Part shown: one piece after another, positions 33,697 to 45,937 of the stretch
Numbering within the stretch: the stretch's first letter is position 1
How the letters are laid out: every line of letters starts with the position of its first letter
NCBI GenBank assembly: GCA_027924645.1
Contig: BSBN01001150.1
Coordinates: forward strand, 2,542,001-2,606,000
Length of the DNA: 64,000 bases
From: Cunninghamia lanceolata
Taxonomy: Eukaryota; Streptophyta; Pinopsida; Cupressales; Cupressaceae
Reading direction: 5' to 3'
Position numbers and translations under genes: made by a program
The notes under the pieces: model-generated
Seen by the model: only the letters and a program-made list of their open reading frames with translations
Told to the model about the DNA's origin: nothing
Databases searched by the model: none

Positions 33697-36202
33697 ATGG
33701 CAGCTAGTTCTAGCTCCATATCCCAATCAAAATTCAAAATTGATCCACACTCGCCTCTTTGGAGGCATGTTGAAATGATACAACAACAGCCAGGTGGTGG
33801 GGGTTACCTTTGGAAATGCAAAGGCTGTGATGTGCAATACAATAGTTCATATTGTCGAGTGAAAGCCCATTTGTGTAACATCCCTGGGATGGGGATCAAA
33901 GCTTGCCCAGGAAAGAATAAAAAACCTATACCACCAGAGCAAGTAATGGCATATATCATGGAGCAACAAGCAGCAGATGAAGCAGCAGACCGTAAATCAT
34001 TAGCATACTTGTCAAGGAAAAGAGGCAGGAATCAAGGAATGGAGCCTCCATCTATTCCCACTGTTGTGGTAGAGAGCCACCCATTTTTGGTCACTCCTCA
34101 AGAGCAACCCACAAGCACTACAAACAAGAGACCAAAGGGACCTTTGGAAACATCATTTCAAAATGAGGCTCGAGATATTGCTGACCAACATATAGCCAGA
34201 TGCATTTATGCAAATGGTTTGTCATTCAAGGTTGTTCGCTCACCATATTGGAAAGAGATGGTGAGAAAAATTAATGAGGTTCCAAAAGGTTATAAGGGCC
34301 CAGGTTATGAGAAGGTGTGTGGCACCTTATTGGAAAATGAGGTCAAGAGTATAGAAGATGCATTGAAGCCCATAAGAGATTCATGGAGTGAGACAGGGGT
34401 GTCGATTGTCTCTGATGGATGGAAAGATGTAAAAAATCGGCCTTTGATCAATGTCATTGCAGTGTCCCCTAAAGGGACAATGTTTTTTAGAGTTGTGAAT
34501 TGTGAGGGGCAGGCGAAGGATGGAGAATTTATTGCTAAGATCCTGATTGTAGCCATTGAGGATGTGGGACCTCGTAATGTTGTTCAAGTGATAACGGACA
34601 ACGCAAAAAATTGTAGAGCTGCTGGGTTGTTGGTTGAGGAACGGTATTCACACATCTTTTGGCCACCTTGTGTTGTCCACTCTCTCAATTTAATGTTGCA
34701 AAAGATTGGGAAAAAAATTGATTGGATTAGAGAGTTGTACGCAGAGGCCGAGGAGATACAAATGTTCATCACCAACCACCACATGTCCCAAAGCATATTT
34801 AGATCATTTTCTTCATTGGAGTTGTTGAAGGTAAGTGAAGCAATATATTTTTAAATTTTTCATATTGCTTTAATTTCACATATTCTAATTCTTCTTAAAG
34901 TTTGTTTTTAATTTTTTAAATGTTGAAATTTTAATTATTGTACTTTTTATTTTTGATATTTCAATAGGTTGCCGAGACCCGTTTTGCCTCAAACACAATT
35001 GCCTTGAGACGACTTGTGAAGGTCAAACAGGCTCTTATCAGCATGGTAACAAGCACTAATTGGTCCGTATGGAGGTAAAGCAACACTGAGAGGGCAGCAA
35101 ATGTTAAGGGGATGATCATAAATGACTATTGGTGGGATCTGTGCAGTATCTCCTTAGTTTCACTGAGCCCATTTTGAGCATGATTCGTTATACAAACATG
35201 GACAAGCCTTGCATGGGGGAGATATATGATGGCATTGATTCAATGATAGAGAAGATAAAGACCATCATAAATGAGAAGGAGAAAGATCCCCAAGAAATTC
35301 TCTTCAACCAGGTGCATGAAATTATTGACGCTAGATGGAACACAATGACAACCCCGCTGCATCTTCTTGCATTTGCATTGACTCCAAAATATTAGAGCAG
35401 TGAGATTCTTTCGGTGCCATATAGGATTCCCCCATGGAGAGATTTAGAAATGTCTGAAGGGTACAAGGCAGCATTTTGTAGACTCTTCCCTGATCCAGAT
35501 TTGCATGATATGGTCACGAATGAGTTCACTGATTTTGTACACTCCGATGGTCAAAGCATTGAGGCTCTTCGTGATAAATTCAAGAAAGATGCTCACAATT
35601 GGTGGTACTTTCATGGCCAACAATTCCAGTGCCTACAACCTCTTGCAATCAAAGTTTTATCACAAGTAAGTTCACTAAATTTCTATGTTTTTATGATTTA
35701 TCTTAAAGACTTTTAAAAATTTAAACTTTGAAGTTTCATAATTTTTAATTATTATAAATTTTATAACTTGTAACTTGTAAGTTTTAACTTTTTAAGTTTT
35801 TATTTTTAACTCGTTCTCTCTACTTTGTCTTCATAGGTTGCTAGTTCCTCTGCATCTGAGAGGAATTGGAGCACATACTCTTTTATCCACTCAATAAAGC
35901 GCAACTAATTGCACTCCAAAAAGGCGGAGAATTTAGTGTATGTGCATTTCAACTTGCGCCTCCTTTTGCACAAAAAGCAAGACTATAAAGAAGGGGAATC
36001 AAAGTTGTGGGATGTGGAGCCAGAGCAAATTGACATGGATGCTTCTACTTCCCAATCCCAACATGTTGCACTAGAGGGATCAAAGAGCGAGCACAATTTT
36101 TCAACGAGTGGCAGTGGTGTTAGTTGTGGGTCTTCAAATGATCCTGCTAATGTCCAAGATGATGATGATGTGGAGGATTTAGCAAATCCATATGATGATT
36201 GA
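33697..36202 (+). pseudogene. hAT transposase, three exons (copy 2)
   Basis: Exon 1 (33697-34830) starts MAASSSSISQ at the ATG preceding the BED domain. It has a BED zinc finger (WKCKGCDVQYNSS, KAHLCNIPGMGIKACPG) and then a DUF659/RNase H-fold part with SIVSDGWKD, VQVITDNAKNC and CVVHSLNLML. Intron 1 is 34831-34967. Exon 2 (34968-35665) contains RWNTMTTPLHLLAFALTPKY. Intron 2 is 35666-35836. Exon 3 has the hAT dimerisation motif ASERNWSTYSFIHS and HSKKAENLVYVHFNLRLL. Defects: a stop near 35077 with a shift near 35145, a TAG after ALTPKY (35393) and a TAA near 35907. The enzyme would cut and paste the element. This copy lies opposite to the host gene inside its intron. Confidence 0.9.
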
Positions 36203-36410
36203 CATTTGTCATTTGACATTGAAACAATGAAAATTGATTGTTGAACATGATATTATTATTTTGAATCTTGTTATTGAACTTGAAGTTCGAGTTTTATGTT
36301 TTATGATATTCAAGTTGATGGTGGCTTTGTTAATTATATGATGCTATGTGGTGTTCTACACTTTATTCTTGCTTTCTTACACTTAATTCTTGCTTCTACA
36401 TTAAATTTTT

Positions 36411-36725
36411 TTGCATATATATATATATATATATAAACGAACCCAACCCCCAAAAAAATTTTGGCCAAACCCGCAAACCCAAACCCGATCCCACACCAGA
36501 ACCGGCAACTTAGGAAATAAGCTGCAAGCTTTTTATGTTTTTTTTTTTCGCTTTTTTGGGCAGGTATGTCTGGCCATCCCTACAATTTCCTGTCATTTCC
36601 AAAACATTTCGTAAGAGACACTGGGATTAGGGGACAGCTCGGGGATGTTTCCGAAGCATCCCCAAAATGTCCCAGGTATGGGAACGCCCAAAAATAGTCC
36701 CAAGGACACATCCCCAAGGAACATA
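36411..36725. repeat. Low-complexity and GGGGAC-type region right of hAT copy 2
   Basis: (AT)n at 36414-36434, a C/A-rich stretch with repeated aaacccgcaaaccc words (36435-36500), a T-run (36537-36548), then 36600-36725, which resembles 12110-12343 (GTCCC/GGGGA words, cccaaggaaca). It may hold the right end of hAT copy 2. Confidence 0.55.
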
Positions 36726-37114
36726 GATTATTACTAATACAACATTTAATATTGTAATTCAATGGTGATTTAATTTACTAAACAACATTAAAGTTGTAAC
36801 TTTGGTAATTTAATGGTGACATTTACTTAATGACTAGGGCACCCTCCTTTGGCATCATGAGTATTATACTGGTGGCTAACATCCACAATCCTATTTCATT
36901 TTTGTTATCCTGATGATGGATCACAGAGTGTTGTCCAAAACATTGATAAAAAATCTTCTACACATTTTTTCCCAAAAACTTTCTACACATGACAGAGTTC
37001 ACTAGAAATATATTTCATCACTATACTTGGGCTGAAAAAAATAGTCTATTGAGAAGACATCAAGGTAGACCTTGAGAAGAAAACTAACCAGTGCCTTGCT
37101 CTTGAAAATCTTAC

Positions 37115-37236
37115 CTTCAAGGAGGCAAGCTCGCGCAAACCCTTTTCAACAGCAAGCATGCTCTCAACATTTCCTTCCCCAGTTAAATCATTCAGATCAC
37201 GTACGACTTTACTCTTCTTCTCAGGTTCATCATTTC
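37115..37236 (-). CDS. Host gene exon B (SCD2-like)
   Basis: A 122-nt exon with acceptor ..acttgcacag and donor gtaaga. In phase with exon A (G|GA) it reads [20 protein letters not shown] then [20 protein letters not shown] and K, ending on a complete codon. The LTGEGN(V/I)[15 protein letters not shown] signature is what I recognise from plant SCD2 proteins. Exon A is only 115 bp upstream. The next exon lies 20.2 kb away. Confidence 0.8.
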
Positions 37237-37351
37237 CTGTGCAAGTGGATAGGGGCTAAAAATTTAAACTCTATAATATCATCTCATTTACAGCCACCCC
37301 AGTAATAACTTAACTCAGAAAGGCTTCCGTTTTCTGGATTGAAAGGCCTAC

Positions 37352-37486
37352 CATTTTCTGATTGTCGACTCTGCTTCCAAGGATCTTCTTTTGCTTTCTG
37401 ACCAGCAGAGATAACCACCTCAAGAGGAAGAGGAGCTAAAGATGACCAATGTTCATGCTTCGGTCCAGCTATCTCTGCATGAATTC
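37352..37486 (-). CDS. SCD2-like: Host gene exon A (SCD2-like)
   Basis: A 135-nt exon (acceptor ..gtttcttacag, donor gtaggc) reading [20 protein letters not shown] then [18 protein letters not shown] and QSRQSEN. This matches, from memory, the region after the coiled coil in Arabidopsis STOMATAL CYTOKINESIS DEFECTIVE 2 and relatives, which act with SCD1 in clathrin-dependent trafficking and cytokinesis. Exons A to E give about 136 contiguous codons with consistent phases and no stop. The upstream coiled-coil exons and the last exon are not found in the window. A BLASTP of the joined peptide would decide the identity. Confidence 0.72.
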
Positions 37487-39399
37487 CTGTAAGAAACAGA
37501 AAACTTTAAATTCTTTTGTGCTAATAGAAAAATGATTAAGTAGATTGAACCAAAAGTCCAGAAACTTCACGTGCCTAGTATCATAATGTCCGATACATCA
37601 CACATAGGATATTTCTGAAACTTAAGCCATGCCTAAAATAATTCAAATAGCATTCTACCATTAGAAAGACAGACTAGAAACTGCTGCTGTAGTACAATGC
37701 TATAATAACGAAGAAAACTGATAGCTTTCCCTCAACAAGTGAGCATGAGCCAAAAAGATAAGATCTAGCAAAAATAAAAGAAAAACCATCTCAAGAAACA
37801 AAAACTAATTAATGTGGATGAATCAACTGGTAAATCTGTCTCTGTGTCCGTTATTTGTAGATTGGTGTGAAACATCTTCATTTCCATGCTAGAGCAGTAA
37901 TCACAATAACCTTGAAGAAACTTAGGAGGGACTTTTTAAACAATGGACCTCAAAAGAAGTGGGTCTTCAACTCAAATTAGGCAATCAGCAATCAAGTACG
38001 AGGAACAAGAACACTGACTTCTCGTTAATAGATTGAAGCCCTTAAACAGTCTCTCCCTTTAAAGAGGCACTTGTCAGGATCTAGAGAATTAGAGTAAGTA
38101 ATATGCTGCTTTATAGATCAAGGCATCAATACAAATCAAAAAGAATATTACCTACTTGATCAATCCTGTCATCAACATACTCTCCAATTGTTGCACCCAT
38201 ATGCCCAAAAGATTAAATGATTCTTCTACAGTAAATCATACTGAACTGAAGGCAACATGAACAAGGATCGGTATGAACGAAAGAATATGTTATGCAAAAA
38301 GATGTATGAGCCATTGAATGATATCTACTATTTTCTAGAATAGTATTTATATGGCACTTCAGTTAAGCCTACAGAATGCTATCATGAAGACACTCACACA
38401 CACAACAGTTGAGTACAGAGGGAGTCAAGCTATGTGGGTACTCAGGTTGGCCACACAACAGACTCTTAATGAGAGGGTCATGACAATTTATCATAGCAGA
38501 AAACCCCAATCGAATTGACAATAAGGAGGTAAGCTGAGTTAATTCCCATAGTTAATGTATATTAATGACTATCTGCTTGTAAGATGCTTCATTTCTCATG
38601 CAGAGGGCTAGAAGGATGGCAATCAGGAAGCTCGGTAAAAACTGGCTGACTTAGCATAAGGAAAACATGGGAATTCAGCCATACAAGGAATCTAGCAAAA
38701 TCTGACATCTCGGTAAACATACCACATAATGTACACTTTGTAAAGAAGATAGCCACATAGTGCAACCTCCAAGGAATATGGCATAACATGATATTATGAT
38801 GCCTTGCTATCAAGAAAACCTACTGTGAGTGATGTATAATAAAATCTGGAGAAACCAGCACAAATCACTAGATTTGGTCAGTTTTTCCAGCAGATATGAC
38901 ACAATTTTCAATTCACCTTCTGTTATGGCATTGCTGAGTTTGGGTGGTTAAGGATTTTGCTATGATATTAAAAAATTATTTATATAATTGTGAACCATAT
39001 AAATTTTCCTTTGATATTGTATGGCCAAACCTGGCAAAAAAGAAAAAACCACCAGACCTGGACCGCAAACTAGAAACATAGGAAAATTATATTATATGGT
39101 TCACAATCATATAAATTATAAATACTGTTTTCTTATTATGTTTTACTCAATAAATGATTTGGCAGATCTTGCCAGTGCCATATGATATATATATCAGTTG
39201 TGAGAAGCTACACAGAGGATAAGGAGATCTCTGGTGTGCAAGATGAAAAGTCATCCTCCGTTGTTCTCCTTCATTCTGCTTTTTCATTCAGATTTGTGCC
39301 TTTCTTTAAACCTTTTGTTTGGATATGTATTTTGTTTTGTTTTTATTTTTGTGTATTGAAAGAGGCGTGTTTGTAATTTTTTTATGTCTTTTGTTCCTT
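37487..39399. other. Upstream intron of the host gene, no recognised features
   Basis: AT-rich sequence upstream of exon A. I searched by eye for the expected tryptophan-rich exon preceding GIHAEIAG and did not find it. No clear transposon protein. Confidence 0.5.
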
Positions 39400-39599
39400 A
39401 ATTCCATATTAGTTCAAATTGCATGCCTTTTCCCCACGTTCTATCCCTGTTGCCTGTAAGTGATCTAGGGCATCATTGCCAGTGTGTACACTCCTACAAG
39501 GGTTTTATCAGCATGTTTTTGGGGGCAGCCATATGCAGGGTTGCCCAATTCAATGTAGTATGGTAGCAATGGGCAAAAAGCTGGTGTTGGGGATAGTGC

Positions 39600-40644
39600 A
39601 AAGTCTTTCAAAGAAGCCCTGGTTGCTGGATAAAAGACAAATAAGGGTGAAGGAGCTGAATTTGTTGTGCAAACTAATGGACGGTCAGGCCAAACACAGA
39701 TGCAAACAGATGGCTTGCAAGGTGAACAACGCTTTGTGATGACCTTGGCTCCCAATGATGATATGCTTTTAGTTCTTAATAAAGAGGAAACTAAGTTAAA
39801 ATCTGTTGGAATCTTCTTTGTGTGTCTTAGCCCCAAGGCTCTGCCTACAAGGACATTTTTTGATGATTCGTTGGCCTCTGTGTGGGGAAAAAAGATGGGT
39901 TTATATATGACATTTTGCCATATGCTTCAAAGAGCACTTTTTTTGTTTGTCTTCAGAATTACAGTATGCAGAAGAAAGTAAATTCTAAAGCTTTTGGACT
40001 GTTGGAAAGTCATTTTTCAGAGCATTTGCTTGGTATCTTGTTATAAACCTAGATGATGATGCTTCAAAATCTTCTCCTAGATGGGTTGAGATTTGTGATG
40101 TTCCACCAAACTTATAGTTCTGGCTTCCACAAGTTCTTAAAACTCTAGGAGAAGTTATTAAAATGGAAGATACAAGATATTCCCTTCCTCACACGAATGC
40201 AAGATTATTGACTTCTTTAAAGCCTAACATTAGTCTTTCTAACTTCATAGTCATTCTATTACATGACTCTATTTATTCTTGGAAAATCAATGGATTAAGA
40301 GGGCTTAATGTGTGTTTTTCTATAAAAAGAATGGCCTTCTGAAAATGAATTGTCCTCTTCTAAATAAAAGCTCAAAAGAAAAAGGAAATTTTACTAGTGT
40401 TGGTAATGTTGATAATTTTGTTGATGGCAGAATTGGTATAGATTGTGGTTCCAAAATTGTTGAGGAACCTGAGGACTTGCCTCCCAAGAATGTTGTTGAA
40501 ACTCAACAAGAGTATATTGCAATTCAGGCTGATAATGGTAAGCAGGATAATCATATAATGTTGATAAATACTTTATTGAATCAAACCTGTAATATGCTAC
40601 CCCAAAGTTTTTTCAAATTTATACAAAGCTATCAACAGGGTTAG
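39600..40644 (+). pseudogene. L1-type LINE ORF1, first part
   Basis: Pieces in several frames give a plant L1 ORF1 (DUF4283-like) protein: LASVWGKKMGLYMTFCHMLQ (39870), then PRWVEICDVPPNL (40078), LPQVLKTLGEVIKMEDTRYS and LPHTNARLLTSLKP (40125-40220). The C-terminal part is charged and low-complexity (40320-40640). ORF1 protein coats LINE RNA. Coding homology stops about 40640 and seems to resume near 50510. The start of the LINE is not fixed; 39400-39600 may be its leader. Confidence 0.6.
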
Positions 40645-42465
40645 CACAACAATACATCAAATAGAACCTCCACACTTTCTAATCACCAAGTTCCCAAATT
40701 GGGAGAGGTGAGAGCATACAGTGCTTTGGCTTACAAATCAAAGCTTGCAAAACAAACCAATACAATCATCCGCTATTTAGCAGGCATCTGCTTCTCACTA
40801 GGCATCCACTTATTCAATGGGTGATAAAGAAAGATAACAATGTTCATTACTCCACACTGGCAGTAAACCGTCCAGGGGTTATAAGTGTTTGCACTATTAA
40901 ATGAATGATTACAATGAAGAACAGCTGAAATAATAAATCATTTTCCCTGATGACATCTTGCATATGTCAATGGCAACAACTCTGATATAACAATACCTCT
41001 GCTGTAGCAAGTAGAGCATAGAAATACCCTATCTCATGAAGAGATAAATCATACAAATATACCTTCAAGCTACCATATATATTTCCCATGAAGAAAGACA
41101 TAGAGAAATGGACTGTTTGCTGTACTGTAGATGCTACAGTGGAAGATGTAAATCTGAAACCCTCTTAGACAGCCATCAAACACACTCACAGCAGCTCTAG
41201 TCATCCATGAGACACGTCTCACATTTGGCACCTATAAAGAACAAGGTTTTTCACCCTGAAACCCACAATCAACATGCTCAGATCTCATGTCTGATTTCAG
41301 TGGTACAGCCCTGCCAGGTTGTATGGATGGTTAAAGCAAGGACTTAACAGCTATAAATCCCTCCGAAGTACTCAGAAAGAAGCCCAAAGACAATGCAAAT
41401 GCAGTCCAATCTTCAACACAATGTATATTAACTTCACAGTGGTAACTAAAACCCCTTTGGCAGTGGTACGGACATGTACAAAAAGGGTGCAGCCCTGAAA
41501 ATGGCACTTAACAGCAGTAAACTAACACAATCAAGGACAAGCATTACAAACACTTCATTCTTCACAAAACATAGCACCAATGTCCAAGGTACAGCACTCC
41601 TGGAGGTACGGCTACAGCATAATGGAAATAACTCACAACAAATGCCAATGCATCAATATCATGATCAGTTTGAGCACCTAAATAAGGACTTTTCAATCTA
41701 CAAACTAGCTCAGATTTATATGCTAAACACGTATAATCTCATCATGCATGATATGGCCAGTCTTTTGCATGGTACGGCCTGTTATAGACAGCACAAGAAT
41801 CCATAATCTGCCTTGAACTTCAAGGATTTTCAATGGTTATATAGCTGTAAGCTAGGTGCTATCATCTTAATCATCATCCCAGAAGCCTTCGAAACATACA
41901 AATAATAATCACTGTGAAATCCCAGATCGCCCTTTAGCAAGGGTACGGCCTGTCAAAGAGAATTCTGCATCTAAACTCAACAACCACATCAAAATCTTTC
42001 AAGAAAACTTCCAAAAATCATAGCAAATATATTAATATCAATTACCAAACCAAAATCTTTCAAAACTACACAAAATCCATGAAGCTCTACGTGAGTCCTA
42101 AGTGAAACCACCATGCACCAGCTAGGGTGGATCTTTCACCACCGAAACTAATCATCTTCAAGAGGGTTTTCGTCCTCAAGAAGGAAAAATGGAAGAACTC
42201 ACAGGTTCAATCCCCTCTGCAAACAATATCCAATCCAAAAGCTCCTCCAAATGAGCACTCATTCTCTTTATAAAGGCACTTTAGAAGTTACAAAGGAAAT
42301 GAATTATTTCTTAAAAATAATAACCCCTTCCCTCCAACTTAAATAATTCATTTTTTTCACCACTTAAGTGCTCACTTTTAAGTGCCTAAATAAAAGAATA
42401 TATTTCTCCTTTCCAATGAGCTATAACATTTCATTACTTTTTAATTATTTTCACCCTTAGGAACT
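40645..42465. mobile_element. Probable LTR fragment of unknown element
   Basis: Non-coding, with phrases such as gtacggcctg and ggtacagcc repeated several times (41300-41950). Similar wording (ggtacggccagc) occurs in the gypsy LTR near 6330. It lies between the interrupted L1 and the left LTR of the Tat-like element. Neither end could be defined. Confidence 0.35.
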
Positions 42466-43971
42466 TGTTAGCGTTTAATTTCGCACCTTTCGGTGAGAAA
42501 GAAAAATGGATAGCGTGTACAGTAGGACTATTCTTCAAATTAGGAGGGGAAGCTCCCTCAACAAAGAAATTAAAAAGATGTTTACAAAATAACCTATCTT
42601 TTTGGTTTCTCAGGGCACGAGCACAAGGCAATGAAGCTCTTCTGCAAGGCTATAAAATTTTCTAAAGCTTTCCAGAAGAAAATAACTAACTCTATCTTAA
42701 AACACTTCCGATTTCTTTAAGTAAATCCAAAGCATAAAGAAATCAAAAGGACAACTTGGAGATTTTCAACACAAAAGAACAAAAATAATTCAACAACTGT
42801 TCATGCACAAAGTCATGAACGATTTTCACAACTCTCGACAACAAGATAGATCTCAGAAACCATGATGCATATTCTCATTAATCAAAAGACAAGAATCAAT
42901 AACACTGCTTGAACAATAAAATGCGAGCAAAAATTAGTCTCAACATTTACCATTAAAGAGTTTAAGTGTGTAGAATACACTTATTTATACCTAAAAAGCA
43001 AAGATGCAAGGAAATAAATAGAAGAGTTAACTAACACTCTTCACTCTAGATCTAATTGCTACATGGGAAGCATGCAAGCTTATTAGCAATTAAAACTAAA
43101 AGTATCTTGTCATGCAATTCAGTTAACTGAACTTGCATGTTATTACACAATGAGTTCCAACTCAAAGATAATTTGCATGATTTCCAAAAGCAAAATCTAA
43201 AAATAAATTTAACTCTAGACAACAAAGTCAGTTCTCAAAATAGAAACTGCTTTGGAAATCTCTCCTGCTGCCAAAAATAAATCCCTCCTGCAGATAGTGA
43301 AAAATTGACTAAGTATGAGAATTGAGAATTTTCTCAAATTCCCCAATCCTAGCCTTATCTGGCATAATCATGGAATCAAGGTGAACCGTCCTCATCTGCA
43401 AGTCAATGGCAGCATCCTCTATGATTTTCTCAAAAACTTCAAAGTCTTTTTCAACCTTGGCACACTTTGATGCAATATCAACCAGGAGGTACATTTTGTC
43501 TACGTGAGGATCACCACAAAACTTTCCGCGGATTAGCTAAATGAACTCCTCTTGCAAAATATGAAAGAGGCAATTTACGCCTTCATCGCTGAAATACCTG
43601 CAAGGAATGCTTTGGACAAAATCAATGGCATATTTTTCAATGCCCAGAAGCTTTTCTTTCCACGTAGCCAACTCCATGGCTATATTCTTCGAGGTGAAAC
43701 TTGTCACAAGTTTGTTTCTTTGACCTTGGAATATTCATGTTTGAGCAAAGATTTAGCCTCAATGGTGACTAATGAATATTGCATGATGACTTGGAGGGGT
43801 CTTGTTCTGATGCCTTTTTGCCTTAAAAATTGCCAATCTGGACCTCTGTGTGTTCGCTGCCCAAGAAAAACAAGTTTTCTTTTTGCTGTCCAAATTTTAA
43901 TTTTTTGTAAAAAAAAAGTTAAAATTTTTGCCCTTGGAAAATGAAAATTTGGAGTTGCACCCTCAAAGATT
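42466..43971 (-). mobile_element. 3' LTR (matching part) of Tat/TR-GAG-like element
   Basis: This 1.5-kb stretch is a close direct repeat of 49003-50486. Both begin tgttagcgtttaatttcgca on the plus strand and match to caaagatt. The element is on the minus strand, so this is its 3' LTR. No polypurine tract is adjacent at 43972, but a purine run exists at 45940-45955. The real 3' LTR may therefore run to about 45936, with the 5' LTR truncated. Confidence 0.8.
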
Positions 43972-44589
43972 TGACAGATCTAAGCCCAAACTGGTCCAGG
44001 ATGATGGAAGATGCCTTTTGCCGAGGTGGCTATGTGCCAGAAATGAGAAATTTTGGACATATAGGCCTCAAAAATCAATTTTATTTTGGCTCTTTGGTCT
44101 TGAATGTTGCCTTGGAACATGAAGACGGACCCTATGGTGGAAGAAAATGGAGAAAAAGAGGCCTTGAAGTGAAAGATCTGCCCCCTTTATGCTTTGCTGG
44201 CCCGAAAAAGCTTCAAATCTGCAAAAAGAAAAGCTTGGAAACCCTCAACAATGGCCGCCAAGGCAAAGAAATGGTCTTCTTGTGAACAAATATGCCTTGG
44301 AGTGTGAGAAGAAGGTATAGAATAGCGTAGGAATGTGTAGACTTTGCCCTTTATGTGAAGATCCACCCTTCAAAGCCTTTGAATCTGCCCTATGCAAGCT
44401 TTTAATCTTCCATTAATGGCCGCCATATGTGAAGTGCAGCCTCTAACCTCTTCTCTTGCCTTCGAAAAATGATAAAAACAATGTAGAAGACTCTTCTTTA
44501 ATAGCTTGCCTTTATACTTTCTAGGGTTTCAATGTGCTTTTTCTTTTTTTTTCTTTTCCACAAATAGAAAACAATTATTTCTAGCTCCA

Positions 44590-44860
44590 AAGTGAAGCGG
44601 CCAAAAAAGAGTGCTTTTTCATCATATTGAGCGCCTTTTCTCAGAGGCCAAAAAGGCATGGATTTTGACCAAATTGAGTGCCTTTTTCTAGGCATCAAAA
44701 GGCGTGGGTTTATGGTATTTTAGGCGCTTTTTGCATATGCCAAAAAGGCGTGCATTTTAGAAGATTTAGGCGCCTTTTAGGAGGTTCAAAATGGCGTGAG
44801 AAATGGAGGTTTTTAGCGCTATTGCACAAGGATGAAAAGGCGTGGCTTTTGGGCAAATAG
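44590..44860. repeat. Array of GGCGCCTTTT / AAAAGGCGTG units
   Basis: Five or six imperfect units of about 55 to 65 bp share gcgcctttt followed by aaaaaggcgtg and a variable spacer. The two halves (GCGCCTTTT and AAAAGGCGT) are roughly complementary, so each unit can form a small stem. Confidence 0.7.
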
Positions 44861-44897
44861 AGCTCCATTTTGGTGTTTGATTTTGAGTGTCCTAGGT

Positions 44898-44963
44898 GGA
44901 AGTATATTTCAAAATATATTTAAGTATAGTGAATTTACTATAAATATTTTGAAATATACTTCC
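44898..44963. repeat. Strong 66-bp hairpin
   Basis: The left arm ggaagtatatttcaaaatat is the exact reverse complement of the right arm atattttgaaatatacttcc. An inner tatagtg/tactata palindrome extends it. It marks the end of the repeat shared with 7870-8090. Confidence 0.9.
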
Positions 44964-45689
44964 AGGATGTTTGAGATAGGTCCCGGATCCATGGGATTTA
45001 ACATGCAAATTCTAGATTTTTGAGGATCCACCAGATTTCAGATTGACAGTCTTCAGGATCTCAGAACATCAGGCTTCAGGACACCAGACTTAGCCAATTT
45101 CAGGGCTCATTCTTTATGATTCTTGACCTTGGAAAACTTTGAACTTTGCCTTGGCCATTTTGACGGAGGCTACCTGGATCACTGTCGTTTGCCTCTGCCT
45201 CTGGAGCTTCTTCGCCGTTCCTTTGCATCATTCAACAGTTCCACGTCCTCTAAAATATCAGCCAATCAAAATCAAGCAAGACTCTTGAATCAGAGTTTCT
45301 ATTTTTGAAAAAATTTGCCAGCATCCGTATCCCAAGAAACCCAGAAACCTAAAATTGACGTCTATTTTTAGAAACTTTCTAAAAATAGAACTTTCTATTT
45401 TTAGAAATGACTTTTTTTTTACTTTTGACGACCAATCTTTTGGATTCTCACAAAAATGCCTTGACGAAGTAAAAAATTTGATTTGGCATAACATAGCCAA
45501 TTTGGCTCCTTTGAATCCTTCTCCATTCGGGCCTTGTATCGATTTCCTTTGATATATCTTGTACCTGCGCGGTTAGCAAATAATTGACAAGGCGACATGG
45601 CGCTTGGGAGGTGTGTTTGGGCACATACGAAAAATTTCGTATGGGTACAACATTAGGCTCTGTCGAGGGACCATGGTGTATACTTGCAG

Positions 45690-45758
45690 CATAGGAGGAC
45701 CTCAGAATCTCTGGGTTTATAGTGTAGATCAGTGTCTTATCCATTGGGCAATAGAGTC
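45690..45758 (-). other. Degenerate tRNA-Arg(ACG)-like sequence
   Basis: The minus strand from 45758 reads GACTCTATTGCCCAATGGAT, then AAGACACTGATCTAC, then CAGAGATTCTG after a few extra bases. This follows plant tRNA-Arg(ACG) (acceptor GACTCCA, D arm GCCCAATGGATAAGGC, anticodon arm CTGGTCTACG..ACCAGAGATTCTG). The T arm is lost. It is a pseudogene or a SINE head. The downstream 45540-45690 contains a catacgaaa/tttcgtatg inverted repeat. Confidence 0.55.
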
Positions 45759-45937
45759 AGTACATTTTCCTAATCACCTAGAACAAGACTTTTTCCTAAA
45801 ATCACCTAGGAGTGGAACTTTGGTCTACCTAACGAAACACGATGAATAAACAAAACGTGAAAGGGAAAAACAATACTACATAATGAATACATTACTAAAA
45901 GGGGAAACACAATACAAAACAATTTGACACACAAAAC

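Larger units (their letters stand above)
16907..37114 (-). other. Giant 20.2-kb intron B-C of the host gene
   Basis: The two flanking exons join in phase 0 with family-consistent sequence, so nothing between them need be coding. The minus-strand donor is gtaaga at 37109-37114 and the acceptor gttgcag at 16907-16913. Contents: tandem repeats, a candidate solo LTR, a definite solo LTR with a nested LINE, a LINE RNase H relic, a GC-rich repeat and a hAT copy. From 16914 to 21432 I see no transposon protein; 18500-19560 is less AT-rich but unrecognised. Confidence 0.7.

Noticed and set aside
39182..39376. 65-codon frame rich in Phe/Cys
   Set aside because: Composition of random T-rich DNA; no start context or homology.
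43552..44285. Plus-strand frames of 114 to 130 codons, one repeated at 50078
   Set aside because: They are repeated only because they lie in the two LTR copies; antisense to gag, with no domain.
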